The position numbers were made by a program, and so were the translations under genes. The notes under the pieces were generated by a model, which did not search any database, was not told the DNA's origin, and worked only from the letters and a program-made list of their open reading frames with translations. Shown piece by piece: positions 26,997-37,620 of a stretch of 64,000 bases of DNA. Origin of the DNA: Microbacterium sp. cf332. Its GTDB lineage: Bacteria; Actinomycetota; Actinomycetes; Actinomycetales; Microbacteriaceae. Positions within the stretch are counted from its first letter, which is position 1, and each line of letters opens with the position of its first letter. Location of the stretch: positions 62,414-126,413 of the forward strand of contig NZ_FNKN01000003.1 in the NCBI RefSeq assembly GCF_900102175.1, given 5' to 3'.

Positions 26997-27985
26997 GCGC
27001 CTGCCTTCCCGTCCGTGCCCAGGACCTCGCGGAGGAAAGCCGCCTGCGCCTGCCACTGGTGGCCCTGCCCGCCTTCGTGCTCGTTGAAGGGGTACACGGT
27101 GATCTCCTTCCGGGTGCCGCGGTAGGCGTTGAAGGCGGCATACACCGTCGACGGCGGGCACACCGGGTCGAGCAGTCCGACCGAGAAGAGGGATGCCGCG
27201 TCGGCGCGCCGCGCGAAGGTGACACCGTCGAAGTACGACAGCGTCTCGAACACCCGCGCCTCGTCGCCGCGGTGGACGGCGAGCCAGCGGACGATCTCCT
27301 GGTAGGGGTCGCTGCCGGTGAAGCCCACGGCGCGCTCGAAGTGGCAGAGGAAGGGCACGTCGGGCATGGCCGCGACGAGGCCCTCGCTCAGGCCGGCCGC
27401 CGCCAGTGCGATGCCGCCGCCCTGGCTGCCGCCCGTGACCGAGACGCGCGCGGGATCGACCTCGGGCAGCGAACGGACGGCGTCGACCGCCCGCACCGCG
27501 TCCGTGAACACGCGAAGGTAGTAGTAGGTCTCGGGCGCCTCGATGCCGCGTGTCATGAACCCGGGCACGGCGGGACCGGAGCCGTGGGGGTCGGAGGTCG
27601 CACCGCCGCTGCCCCAGATGCTGCCCTGACCGCGCGTGTCCATGACGAGGGTCGCGTAGCCCGCGGTCGCCCACGCCAGGTGCTCGGCGGGCAGACCGCG
27701 GCCGCCACCGTAGCCGATGAACTCGACGACGGCGGGAAGCGGACCCTCCCGGTGCGCGGGCAGGATGAGCCACGCGCTCACCGGCTCGCCCGCGTAGCCC
27801 GGGAACGTGACGTCGTGCACGTCGACGGCCGTGAACAGATCGGATGCCGGCGACACCACGACCTCACCGCCGGCCTCCCGGGAGCCCGAGATCGTGGCTG
27901 CCCAGAACTCGTCGAAGTCGCTGGGCTCGCTCACCTCCGGGCGGTAGTCCTGCAGTTCGGCGAGCGGAAGATCGAAGCGCGGCAC
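26993..27985 (-). CDS. CE7-family acetylxylan esterase / cephalosporin-C deacetylase-like
   Basis: 330 residues, cytosolic (no signal peptide), beginning MPRFDLPLAELQDYRPEV. Alpha/beta hydrolase with nucleophile Ser187 in VTGGSQGGG. The acid Asp lies in GLLDPVCPPSTVYAAFN and the His in NEHEGGQGH, as in AXE1/CE7 enzymes. The RGQG motif (MDTRGQGSIWG) typical of CE7 is present. CE7 enzymes deacetylate short acetylated sugars inside the cell. Its operon mate is a sugar kinase, which supports use of imported acetylated oligosaccharides. It is divergent from icd. Confidence 0.9.
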   Translation of the reverse strand: MPRFDLPLAELQDYRPEVSEPSDFDEFWAATISGSREAGGEVVVSPASDLFTAVDVHDVTFPGYAGEPVSAWLILPAHREGPLPAVVEFIGYGGGRGLPAEHLAWATAGYATLVMDTRGQGSIWGSGGATSDPHGSGPAVPGFMTRGIEAPETYYYLRVFTDAVRAVDAVRSLPEVDPARVSVTGGSQGGGIALAAAGLSEGLVAAMPDVPFLCHFERAVGFTGSDPYQEIVRWLAVHRGDEARVFETLSYFDGVTFARRADAASLFSVGLLDPVCPPSTVYAAFNAYRGTRKEITVYPFNEHEGGQGHQWQAQAAFLREVLGTDGKAGA

Positions 27986-28039
27986 GCGCTCACCCTATCG
28001 CCCGGCCCCGGCGCCGGAGGAGCCCGCCCCACCCGCCGC

Positions 28040-28083
28040 CGAGATATCTCGACATCGAGAGAACCACCCCCGTGCGATACGCT
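28040..28083 (+). promoter_or_regulatory. Dyads and -10 box in the icd promoter
   Basis: CGAGATATCTCG (28040-28051) is a perfect palindrome. TCTCGA-CA-TCGAGA (28047-28060) overlaps it and covers the expected -35 of a TACGCT box at 28078-28083. The site also lies upstream of the divergent CE7 gene. The regulator is unknown. Confidence 0.5.
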
Positions 28084-28085
28084 GA

Positions 28086-30338
<2,253 letters not shown>

Positions 30339-30350
30339 TCCGGCATCCGC

Positions 30351-30396
30351 ACGGCGAGACGCCCCGGTCGCTTCGGCGTCCGGGGCGTCTCGCCGT
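30351..30396. terminator. Terminator after icd
   Basis: 17-bp perfect stem ACGGCGAGACGCCCCGG / CCGGGGCGTCTCGCCGT with a 12-nt loop. It lies between convergent icd and the acetyltransferase. Confidence 0.88.
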
Positions 30397-30413
30397 CGAT
30401 GGGGGGAGGTCGG

Positions 30414-30866
30414 TCAGAAACGGATCTCCGCGACGACCTCGCCGTACTCCGTCTCGTCGACGGGGGTGAAGCCCACGCGGGTGAAGAACGCCTCGGGTCC
30501 GCCTTCGCCCGCCTCACAGATCACGTTGACGCAGTCGAATCCGCGCGAACGCGCTTCGTCGACGAGCTGTTCGACCGCGAACCGGCCGACACCGCGTCCC
30601 TGGTCGTCCGCATCGACGTTGATGCGCCAGAGCACCGATCGGAAGTGTTCCTGCGGAGCCTCGGGATCGAATCCCGCGCTGACGAAACCGACGACCTCGT
30701 CGCCGTCGAGGATGACGCGCTGCCACGACGTCGCCGGGTTCACCACGGTCGCCGCGATGGCATAGCTCTCCGGCACGACGAAGCGTTCCTGCCCCGGTTT
30801 CAACGACAGGTTGTTCACCGCGACGATCGTCGACGCCGACAGTTCTTCCACTCGCAGGTCAGCCAT
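30414..30866 (-). CDS. GNAT-family N-acetyltransferase
   Basis: 150 residues. The GNAT acetyl-CoA motif is visible as DDQGRGVGRFAVEQLVDEAR (motif A), followed by GFDCVNVICEAGEGGPEAFFTRVGF (motif B region). The acceptor is unknown; similarity in layout to spermidine/diamine or small-molecule acetyltransferases is only general. The ATG at 30866 follows a TAGCCT box by 6 nt, fitting a leaderless message; the GTG two codons earlier would lie in the promoter. Confidence 0.82.
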   Translation of the reverse strand: MADLRVEELSASTIVAVNNLSLKPGQERFVVPESYAIAATVVNPATSWQRVILDGDEVVGFVSAGFDPEAPQEHFRSVLWRINVDADDQGRGVGRFAVEQLVDEARSRGFDCVNVICEAGEGGPEAFFTRVGFTPVDETEYGEVVAEIRF

Positions 30867-30886
30867 GGTCACAGGCTAACGGGGAT

Positions 30887-30922
30887 CGCTGCCCGCCGCA
30901 TCGATCGATATGGCGGGCAGCG
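30887..30922 (-). terminator. Terminator after the L,D-transpeptidase gene
   Basis: CGCTGCCCGCC (30887-30897) pairs with GGCGGGCAGCG (30912-30922). It lies 6 bp beyond the stop of the minus-strand transpeptidase gene. Confidence 0.8.
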
Positions 30923-30927
30923 GGGCG

Positions 30928-32367
30928 TCAGGAATGCACCCACACATCGGTGCCGGCGACGGCCCAGTCGTAGATCTGCGCGGCGCGGGAGTCGGGCATG
31001 CCGACGCAGCCCGCGCTCATCTGGTTGCCCCAGTTGCTGTGCCAGTAGACCCCGTGGAAGGCCTGGTCGCCGTTGAAGTACATCGCCCACTTCACGTCGG
31101 GCTGGACGTAGCTCTTGCCCGAGTCGGCCGCCGTGCCCTTCATGTCCTGCAGCGGGGTCTTCCAGCCGATCGTGTAGTGGCCGGTCTGCGTGTCGGCACC
31201 CGGGCGTCCGGTCGAGACGAGCCAGGAGTCGACGACCGCGCCGTTCTCCTTGAGGTACAGACGCTGCTCGCCGAGGTCGACCTCGAGCAGCCGGGTGATG
31301 GTCTGGGTCGCCACGGGCACGACGTCGACCGGCAGGCGGTAGGCGGCGTCCCCGGTCGCGAGCTGTTCGGCGAAGCCGGCGGCGATGCCGTCGGTCGACT
31401 GCAGGGTGCGGCCGTCGAGTGCGGCATCGGAGTCGTCGATCACCGTGCCCGACGCATTGGCGAAGACGACGCCGTCGACGGGGGCGCGATCGATCAGGCC
31501 GGGGAGGGTGTCGACGATCGGCTGGATGGCCGCCGGGTCGGCGGTGACCTCGAACGATCCGTCGGCGGCGGTGCCGACGGTGATCCAGCTCGCGGCCACG
31601 TCGCGGTCGACCGGCACGGTGCGCTCGTCGCCGACGTAGAAGCCGACGCCGTCGAGCATCGCGTTGAGCGAGGCGGCGGTCTCCTCGGCGGATGCCGTCG
31701 TCGTGAGCGACGACACCGGCGTCAGCTGCGGGTCGATGACGGCGGCGGTATCGCCCGCGTCGAACGCGCCCTGCAGTCCGGCTCGTGCCGCCTCGGGGTC
31801 GACGCCGGCGCCGGCGACGTCGGGGGAGACGGTGTACGAGGCGCCGTCGAAGGTGACCGACGCGGGGGTGGGCTCGACGTACAGGTCGCCCGCGGCGTCG
31901 CGGAGAGCGGTCGTGGCGGTCTCGGCATCGAGCGAGACGGGGGCCGCGATCGGATCGCCGAACCACTGGGTCACGTTCCATGCGGGGCGGGCGTCGAACG
32001 CCGACGCCGCCAGCGCGGTCGCATCGACCTGAGCGCCCAGGTCCTCACCCGAGACGCTCTGGCCGCCGTCGCCGAGGGTCACGGTCGTGACCTCCAGGCG
32101 GTCCTGAACGGCTGCCGCCGCAGCGCCGGGGGTCAGGAAGCCCACCGGCACGCCACCGATGGTGGTCCCCGGTGCGATGAGGAAGAAGGATGCGGCCGCG
32201 GCTCCGGCGACGACCACGCCGACGGGGATGCCGATCCACAGCCCGAGGCGGCGCTTCTTGCGCGCCGGCTCGGCCGGGGCCCATTCCACCCGCTGCTCGA
32301 CGTCGGTCGAGGTCAGGTCGTGGCCCGTCGTGCTGTCGTGGTCGTGCTTCGAAGCGACATCCGTCAC
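30928..32367 (-). CDS. Membrane-anchored L,D-transpeptidase (YkuD) with PG-binding-4-like repeats
   Basis: 479 residues with the GTG at 32367 (VTDVASKHDHDS). A short cytosolic head and KKRRLG precede one membrane anchor (LWIGIPVGVVVAGAAAASFF). The extracellular middle has two related segments around SPDVAGAGVDPEAARAGLQ and TADPAAIQPIVDTL, similar to PG_binding_4. The YkuD domain occupies ~345-479, with the catalytic motif HSNWGNQMSAGCVGM (Cys454). It forms 3-3 cross-links in peptidoglycan. A longer in-frame GTG at 32406 lies directly after a TACCAT box, so I prefer the shorter form. Followed by a terminator. Confidence 0.9.
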   Translation of the reverse strand: MTDVASKHDHDSTTGHDLTSTDVEQRVEWAPAEPARKKRRLGLWIGIPVGVVVAGAAAASFFLIAPGTTIGGVPVGFLTPGAAAAAVQDRLEVTTVTLGDGGQSVSGEDLGAQVDATALAASAFDARPAWNVTQWFGDPIAAPVSLDAETATTALRDAAGDLYVEPTPASVTFDGASYTVSPDVAGAGVDPEAARAGLQGAFDAGDTAAVIDPQLTPVSSLTTTASAEETAASLNAMLDGVGFYVGDERTVPVDRDVAASWITVGTAADGSFEVTADPAAIQPIVDTLPGLIDRAPVDGVVFANASGTVIDDSDAALDGRTLQSTDGIAAGFAEQLATGDAAYRLPVDVVPVATQTITRLLEVDLGEQRLYLKENGAVVDSWLVSTGRPGADTQTGHYTIGWKTPLQDMKGTAADSGKSYVQPDVKWAMYFNGDQAFHGVYWHSNWGNQMSAGCVGMPDSRAAQIYDWAVAGTDVWVHS

Positions 32368-32498
32368 CGCTGTACCCCCGTCTGCGCGTGCGCGCGCACT
32401 CGGCACTCATGGTACGCGAGAGCGCCCCGGGAGCGGCCTGAGTGAAATCAGAGCGTTATGCAGGGTCGTGCGGAGGGCGGAGCAGCGCAGGCTCCGGG

Positions 32499-32930
32499 TC
32501 AGTCGGTGCCACAGAGCTCCGTGTACGTGTCGATGCTGCCCTGCACGTCGCCGAGCGCCGTGGTGAGCTCGGTCGCACGGTCGGTGTCTCCGGCCGCGAC
32601 GGCCTCCATCGAGTCGGCGGCCGAGGAGAACGCGGTGCGGAGGTCCGGCAGGATGCCGGCGACCTGGTCGTTGGTCACCGAGTCGGCGGCCTCGCCCATG
32701 CCGTCCGCGATGGTTCGCAGTGCGCTCGCCGCCGCGGCCGGGTCGGAGGGGTCGATGTCCTGGATGCCCTGGGTCGCTTCGGTCATGACGTCGTCGACCT
32801 GCGAGCAGGCATCCTCGACCGACTGGTCGCTCGCGGGCGACGCCCCGTCACTGCCGTTGCCGCCGGTGCATCCGGTGAGGGCGAACAGCGCCACGGTGGC
32901 GACGGTGACGGCGGTCAGGCGGCGGTTCAT
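32499..32930 (-). CDS. Small lipoprotein of unknown function
   Basis: 143 residues. Signal MNRRLTAVTVATVALFALTGC has a LTGC lipobox; a Gly/Ser-rich linker and a helical mature domain follow (VEDACSQVDDVMTEATQGIQ), ending TELCGTD. Two Cys in the mature part may form a disulfide. ATG has a GAGGAG ribosome site; upstream in-frame codons are not needed. It is a single gene between the transpeptidase and the ROK regulator. No known family is recognised. Confidence 0.8.
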   Translation of the reverse strand: MNRRLTAVTVATVALFALTGCTGGNGSDGASPASDQSVEDACSQVDDVMTEATQGIQDIDPSDPAAAASALRTIADGMGEAADSVTNDQVAGILPDLRTAFSSAADSMEAVAAGDTDRATELTTALGDVQGSIDTYTELCGTD

Positions 32931-33032
32931 ATCGATCTCCTCGGATGCGGCGGCCACTCCACACTACGGACGTCTCGGGGGAGGAGGGGGCCCTTGACAC
33001 CGGCGCTCGCTCGCGACCATCCGTGTAACGAG

Positions 33033-33053
33033 TTTGTAAACACCACTAGCAAA
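33033..33053 (+). promoter_or_regulatory. ROK-type operator, site 1
   Basis: TTTGTAAACACCACTAGCAAA, imperfect dyad with TTTGT and GCAAA ends. It resembles the sites at 33080-33102 and 43515-43538. Confidence 0.55.
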
Positions 33054-33066
33054 TTGCTCCCCGATC

Positions 33067-33102
33067 TTGTGCGGCCCGGGTTCGTAAGGTCTACTAACAA
33101 AC
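33067..33102 (+). promoter_or_regulatory. Promoter with overlapping ROK-type operator, site 2
   Basis: A dyad at 33080-33102 has outer arms GTTCGTAAG and CTAACAAAC and ends one base before the ATG of the ROK regulator. TTGTGC (33067-33072) and TCTACT (33090-33095) are 17 bp apart, so the message may be leaderless and the regulator self-repressed. Confidence 0.6.
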
Positions 33103-34251
33103 ATGACGAGCACGGAGACCGAGACCCCGCGGCGCACCACGCGCACGCGGCGCCCGGGCGCGAAGATCCTGCCCGAGCACGCGCGTGCGCACAATCGCGC
33201 TCTCGTGCTTCAGAGCCTCTTCCACGGCGGCGCGCGCAGCCGGGCCGATCTCGCCCGCGAGACGGGCCTCACGCGCGTCACCATCTCCGACCTCGTCGCA
33301 GAGCTCATCGCCGACGGTTTCGTCGCGGAGCAGGGGACCCGCGAAGCCGCAGGCCCGGGCAAGCCGGCGATCCTGATCGACCTCGCCCGCGACGGCCACC
33401 GCATCGTCGGTCTCGACCTGTCGGGCAGCGATAGCTTCGTCGGCGCCGTGCTCACCCTCGACGGTGAGATCGTCGCGCGCCACGAGGCCCCGGTGCCCCA
33501 CGAGCGTGCGGCGATCCTGCCCGCCGTCATCGCGCTGGCCCGTGCGCTCGTCGACGACGCCCGAGCGCCCGTGCTCGGAGTCGGGGTCGGCACCCCCGGT
33601 GTCGTCGACGACGCGGGCGTCGTGCTCGCCGCTCCCGGGCTCGGCTGGGACGGGCTCGACCTGGCCGGCATCCTCGGTGCCGAGCTCGAGGTCCCGGTGC
33701 TCGTCGCGAACGACGCGAACGCCGCGGTGCTCGCCGAGCACACCTTCGGCGGCGCCGGCGACGACATCATCCTCGTCAAGGTCGGACGCGGTGTCGGCGC
33801 CGGACTGCTGACCGGCGGCGAGCCGTTGCGCGGTGCGCGATCGGCGGCCGGCGAGATCGGGCACGTCACCGTGGGCACCGACGGCGGTCCGGACTGCGCG
33901 TGCGGCAAGATCGGGTGCCTCGAGGCGTGGATCTCGGTGCCGTCGCTGTCGGCGCGCATCGATGCGGGCTCGGACGCCGCGCGCGATCGGCTCCTCCGCG
34001 ACGCCGGGGAGCGACTCGGTATCGCGCTCGCGCCGATCGTCGGCGCCCTCGACCTGTCGGAGGTCGTCCTCTCCGGCCCCGCAGAACTTCTCGACGGCAC
34101 GCTCGCGGATGCGGCCGCCGAGACGGTGCGCACGCGCACGCTCGCCACGTTCCACGACGAGCTGCAGGTGCGGATGACGGCGCAAGGCCAGGACATCGTC
34201 CTGCGCGGCGCCGCCGTCATGGTCCTGTCGGGACGCCTCGGCGTCTCCTGA
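33103..34251 (+). CDS. ROK-family transcriptional regulator (NagC/XylR type)
   Basis: 382 residues. A winged helix-turn-helix at ~25-85 (LFHGGARSRADLARETGLTR, VTISDLVAELIADGF) is fused to a ROK sugar-kinase-like domain. The latter has GVGVGTPGVVDDAGVV and the zinc-binding CACGKIGC motif preceded by AGEIGHVTV. ROK regulators sense sugars or sugar phosphates. Two operator-like dyads lie in its own promoter and a third in front of the hexosaminidase/nagA genes, suggesting control of amino-sugar catabolism. It is followed by the sugar ABC import genes. Confidence 0.93.
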   Translation: MTSTETETPRRTTRTRRPGAKILPEHARAHNRALVLQSLFHGGARSRADLARETGLTRVTISDLVAELIADGFVAEQGTREAAGPGKPAILIDLARDGHRIVGLDLSGSDSFVGAVLTLDGEIVARHEAPVPHERAAILPAVIALARALVDDARAPVLGVGVGTPGVVDDAGVVLAAPGLGWDGLDLAGILGAELEVPVLVANDANAAVLAEHTFGGAGDDIILVKVGRGVGAGLLTGGEPLRGARSAAGEIGHVTVGTDGGPDCACGKIGCLEAWISVPSLSARIDAGSDAARDRLLRDAGERLGIALAPIVGALDLSEVVLSGPAELLDGTLADAAAETVRTRTLATFHDELQVRMTAQGQDIVLRGAAVMVLSGRLGVS

Positions 34252-34362
34252 CGAAGCTCCACGGCTCCACAGCTCCAGACGTCCCACCCGCCCCATCGCA
34301 CCACCCGCTCCACACCCGGACGAGCCATCCGACTCGTCGACACCTGAGAAGAAGGAATCACC

Positions 34363-35622
34363 ATGAAGAAGAGCCTCGGAGCACTGTCGCTCCTCGGTGT
34401 CTCCGCCCTGCTGCTCGCCGGTTGCGCGAGCGGCGACGCGGGACAGAGCGCCGAGACCGGAGACCTGACCGTGTGGCTGGTCGGCACCGACACGCCGCAG
34501 GACGCCCGCGACTACCTCAAGAAGACGTTCGAGTCCGAGAACGAAGGCTGGACCCTCACGATCGAGGAGAAGACCTGGGCCGACACCGCCGACAACTACG
34601 TCGCCGCGCTCTCGTCGAACGATGCGCCCGACCTCGTCGAGGTCGGCAACACGCAGTCGCCCGGTTTCATCGACCAGGGCCTGTTCCTCGACATCTCCGA
34701 CCTCGAGTCCGACCTGGGCGGCGACGAGCTGCTGCAGAGCTTCGTCGAACTCGGCTCGGCAGACGGCAGCCTCTACGCCGCGCCCTACTACGCGGGCTCT
34801 CGCATCGTCTTCTACTCGCCCGCTTCGTACAGCGGCGAGGTGCCCACGACACTCGAGGAGTACGTCGCCGACGGCATCGCCGCGACCACGGCCACGAAGT
34901 CGGGCATCTACGCCCCCGGCAAGGACTGGTACAACGCGCTGCCCTACGTGTGGGCCAACGGTGGCGAGATCGCCACGCAGGACGGCGACACCTGGACGGG
35001 CGGCTTCTCCAGCCCAGGCGGCATCACGGGGCTCGAGATGCTCCAGGACGTGTACGAGAACGCGACGATCGCGCCGGCCGACGCCGACGAGACCGACCCG
35101 CAGGTGCCGTTCTGCGCCGGCGAGATCGGATTCCTGTCCGCTCCCGCGTGGGTGAAGTGGTCGATCCTCGCCCCCGCCGACGACGCCACGGCGCCCGGCT
35201 GCCCCGAGACCGCCGGGACCGACCTGAAGGCATTCGCTCTCCCGGGCATGACCGCAGGCGAGGTCGCCCCCGTCTTCGCCGGAGGTTCGAACATCGCCGT
35301 CGCGGCGAAGTCCGACGCCCCCGACAAGGCCGAGGCCGCGCTGAAGATCATCCTCTCGGAGGGATACCAGAAGATCCTCGCCGAGAACGGGCTCATCCCC
35401 GCGCTGACCTCGTTCGCCGAGTTCCTGCCCGACGACGAGATCACCGCCGAGGCCGCGAAGGCCGTCGCGTCGTCCAAGGCCGTGCCCGCGAGCCCGAACT
35501 GGTCCGAGGTCGAGTCGTCCGGCGTCATCAAGGACGCTCTCGTGAAGATCGCCCAGGGCGGCGACGTCACCGCGATCGCGACCGAGCTCGACGGCCAGAT
35601 CGAGGCCATCCTCAACAAGTGA
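34363..35622 (+). CDS. Sugar ABC transporter substrate-binding lipoprotein
   Basis: 419 residues. Signal peptide MKKSLGALSLLGVSALLLAGC, lipobox LLAGC (Cys21). Family 1 solute-binding fold: LTVWLVGTDTPQDARDYLKK, YVAALSSNDAPDLVEVGNTQ and APAWVKWSI-like segments. Companion permeases and a ROK kinase suggest a neutral or amino sugar such as GlcNAc or chitobiose. A GAAGAAGGAATC ribosome site precedes ATG. A strong hairpin between this gene and the first permease would keep the binding protein more abundant than the membrane parts. Confidence 0.92.
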   Translation: MKKSLGALSLLGVSALLLAGCASGDAGQSAETGDLTVWLVGTDTPQDARDYLKKTFESENEGWTLTIEEKTWADTADNYVAALSSNDAPDLVEVGNTQSPGFIDQGLFLDISDLESDLGGDELLQSFVELGSADGSLYAAPYYAGSRIVFYSPASYSGEVPTTLEEYVADGIAATTATKSGIYAPGKDWYNALPYVWANGGEIATQDGDTWTGGFSSPGGITGLEMLQDVYENATIAPADADETDPQVPFCAGEIGFLSAPAWVKWSILAPADDATAPGCPETAGTDLKAFALPGMTAGEVAPVFAGGSNIAVAAKSDAPDKAEAALKIILSEGYQKILAENGLIPALTSFAEFLPDDEITAEAAKAVASSKAVPASPNWSEVESSGVIKDALVKIAQGGDVTAIATELDGQIEAILNK

Positions 35623-35630
35623 CCGTCGCC

Positions 35631-35659
35631 ACGGACCGCGGGCTCCGCCCGCGGTCCGT
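35631..35659 (+). terminator. Intercistronic hairpin after the binding-protein gene
   Basis: 13-bp perfect stem ACGGACCGCGGGC-tcc-GCCCGCGGTCCGT. Likely partial terminator or 3' stabiliser inside the sugar ABC operon. Confidence 0.82.
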
Positions 35660-35686
35660 GCGCCGACGCAGAGAGAGGAGAGGACG

Positions 35687-36658
35687 ATGACAGACGTCCT
35701 CGAGCGCACGAACCGCCGCGGCCCGCAGTCCGAGCGTTCCGCGCCCACCACCCGCGAGCGGTCGCGCCGCCGTCGCGACAACGTCGGAGCGCTCACCCTG
35801 CTGGGCCCGTCGCTCATCATCCTCGGGGTGATGGTCGGCTACCCGGCGGTGCTGATGCTCGTGCAGTCGTTCACCGACTACGCCATCCGCAACAAGGTGC
35901 AGGGCACACTGCCCGACTTCATCGGCTTCGAGAACTACGTGCAGGTCTTCACGCAGTCTGACTTCCCCGCTGTCCTGGTGCGCAGCCTCGGGCTGATGGT
36001 CGTCATGACGGTGCTCATCGTCGGGCTCGGTGCCCTGATCGCCGTGCTCATGACGCGGCTGCGGCGCGGCTGGCGCATCCTCGTCTCGCTCGGGCTGCTG
36101 CTGGCCTGGGCGATGCCCCCGCTCGCGGCGACCACCGTCTGGGGCTGGATCTTCGACTCCCAGTACGGCATCGTCAACTGGGCGCTCAACACCACGACGG
36201 GCTCGATCGACTGGACCAACCACTCGTGGCTGGCGAATCCGTGGTCGTTCTTCTTCGTCCTGACGGTCATCGTCGTCTGGCAGGGCGTGCCGTTCGCGGC
36301 ATTCACCCTCTACGCCGCGCTCGGGCAGGTGCCCGCCGAGGTGCTCGAGGCCGCGTCGCTCGACGGCGCCGTCGGATGGCAGCGGTTCCGCCTCGTCGTG
36401 TTCCCGTACCTCCGCAGCGTCGTCACCGTCGTCGTCGTGCTGCAGGTCATCTGGAACCTGCGCATCTTCACGCAGGTCTACGCCCTGCAGCAGCGGGGCG
36501 GGCTCATCTCCGAGACGAACGTGCTCGGCACCTACATCTTCCGGCAGGGCCCGGGGGAGTTCGGGGTCACGAGCGCGATCGGCGTGCTCATGGTCGTCCT
36601 GCTCCTGGCCCTCTCGTGGGGATACATCCGCACGACGCTCAAGGAGGAGGAGCTGTGA
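35687..36658 (+). CDS. Sugar ABC transporter permease 1
   Basis: 323 residues, MalF-type inner-membrane permease. A basic N-terminus (RERSRRRRDNVGALTLLG) precedes six membrane helices. The EAA loop reads EVLEAASLDGAVGWQRFRLV, which contacts the shared ATPase. ATG with GAGAGGAGAGG. It overlaps the second permease by 4 bp. No ATPase gene is near; actinobacterial sugar importers commonly use a single shared MsiK-type ATPase encoded elsewhere. Confidence 0.93.
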   Translation: MTDVLERTNRRGPQSERSAPTTRERSRRRRDNVGALTLLGPSLIILGVMVGYPAVLMLVQSFTDYAIRNKVQGTLPDFIGFENYVQVFTQSDFPAVLVRSLGLMVVMTVLIVGLGALIAVLMTRLRRGWRILVSLGLLLAWAMPPLAATTVWGWIFDSQYGIVNWALNTTTGSIDWTNHSWLANPWSFFFVLTVIVVWQGVPFAAFTLYAALGQVPAEVLEAASLDGAVGWQRFRLVVFPYLRSVVTVVVVLQVIWNLRIFTQVYALQQRGGLISETNVLGTYIFRQGPGEFGVTSAIGVLMVVLLLALSWGYIRTTLKEEEL

Positions 36659-37620
36659 GCACGCAGGTCACCCCGGCCACCCAGCTCGGCACGGTCGGCG
36701 TCGACGAGGTCGTCGGCGAGGTGGGCAACGCCCGCCGGCCGAAGCCGCGCTCGCTCGCCGTGCGCCGGCCCCCGCGGCGCCGGGTTGTCACCCGCGCCGG
36801 GCTGAACCTCGCGGCGCTCGTCGTGTTCGTCTGCTCGGTGTTCCCGGTGTACTGGATGCTGAACATGTCGTTCACGCGCGGCGAGAGCATCATCAGCCGC
36901 ACGCCGAGCTTCCTGCCGTTCGACTTCACGCTCGGCAACTACGCGACCGCATGGACGCGCGAGGCCGCGCCGGGGCAGACGGACTTCGTCCACGGTCTGC
37001 TGTCGTCGACGCTCGTGACCGTCGGCGTGCTCGTCGTGACGCTCGTCCTCGCCTTCCTCGCGTCGATCGCCGTCGCCCGCATCCGCTTCCGGGGACGGCG
37101 GTCGTTCATCGTCGCCGTGCTCATCGTCCAGATGATCCCGGGCGAGGCGATGATGTTCACGATCTACGGCATGATCGACGACTGGCGCCTGATGAACACC
37201 CTCATCGGTCTGGGCGTCGTCTACGTCGCCGCCGTCATCCCGTTCACGATCTGGACGCTGCGCGGTTTCGTCGCCGGCGTGCCCGTCGACCTCGAGGAGG
37301 CGGCGATGATCGACGGCTGCACGCGCACCCAGGCGTTCTGGAAGGTCACCTTCCCCCTGCTGGCACCGGGACTCGTGGCGACCGGCATCTTCGCGTTCAT
37401 CCAATCGTGGAACGAGTTCACGATGGCGCTGCTGCTGATGAAGGGCTACAACCTCACCCTGCCCCCGTGGCTGCTGTCGTTCCAGTCCGCGACCGCCGCG
37501 ACCAACTGGGGCGCGGTGATGGCCGCCTCGACGCTCATCTCCGTCCCCGTCGTGATCTTCTTCCTCATCGTGCAGGGGCGGATGTCGGGCGGGCTGGTCT
37601 CGGGGGCTGTGAAGGGATGA
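36655..37620 (+). CDS. Sugar ABC transporter permease 2
   Basis: 321 residues, MalG-type permease. GTG start overlaps the previous stop (GTGA). A long basic N-terminal tail (RRPKPRSLAVRRPPRRRVVT) precedes the helices. EAA motif EEAAMIDGCTRTQAFWKVTF. Its stop overlaps the ROK kinase start (ATGA), so import and phosphorylation of the sugar are coupled in one operon. Confidence 0.93.
   Translation: MSTQVTPATQLGTVGVDEVVGEVGNARRPKPRSLAVRRPPRRRVVTRAGLNLAALVVFVCSVFPVYWMLNMSFTRGESIISRTPSFLPFDFTLGNYATAWTREAAPGQTDFVHGLLSSTLVTVGVLVVTLVLAFLASIAVARIRFRGRRSFIVAVLIVQMIPGEAMMFTIYGMIDDWRLMNTLIGLGVVYVAAVIPFTIWTLRGFVAGVPVDLEEAAMIDGCTRTQAFWKVTFPLLAPGLVATGIFAFIQSWNEFTMALLLMKGYNLTLPPWLLSFQSATAATNWGAVMAASTLISVPVVIFFLIVQGRMSGGLVSGAVKG

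Noticed and set aside
33094-35820. 908-codon minus-strand frame opposite the ROK regulator and binding protein
   Set aside because: Shadow of two clear genes; the translation is low-complexity.
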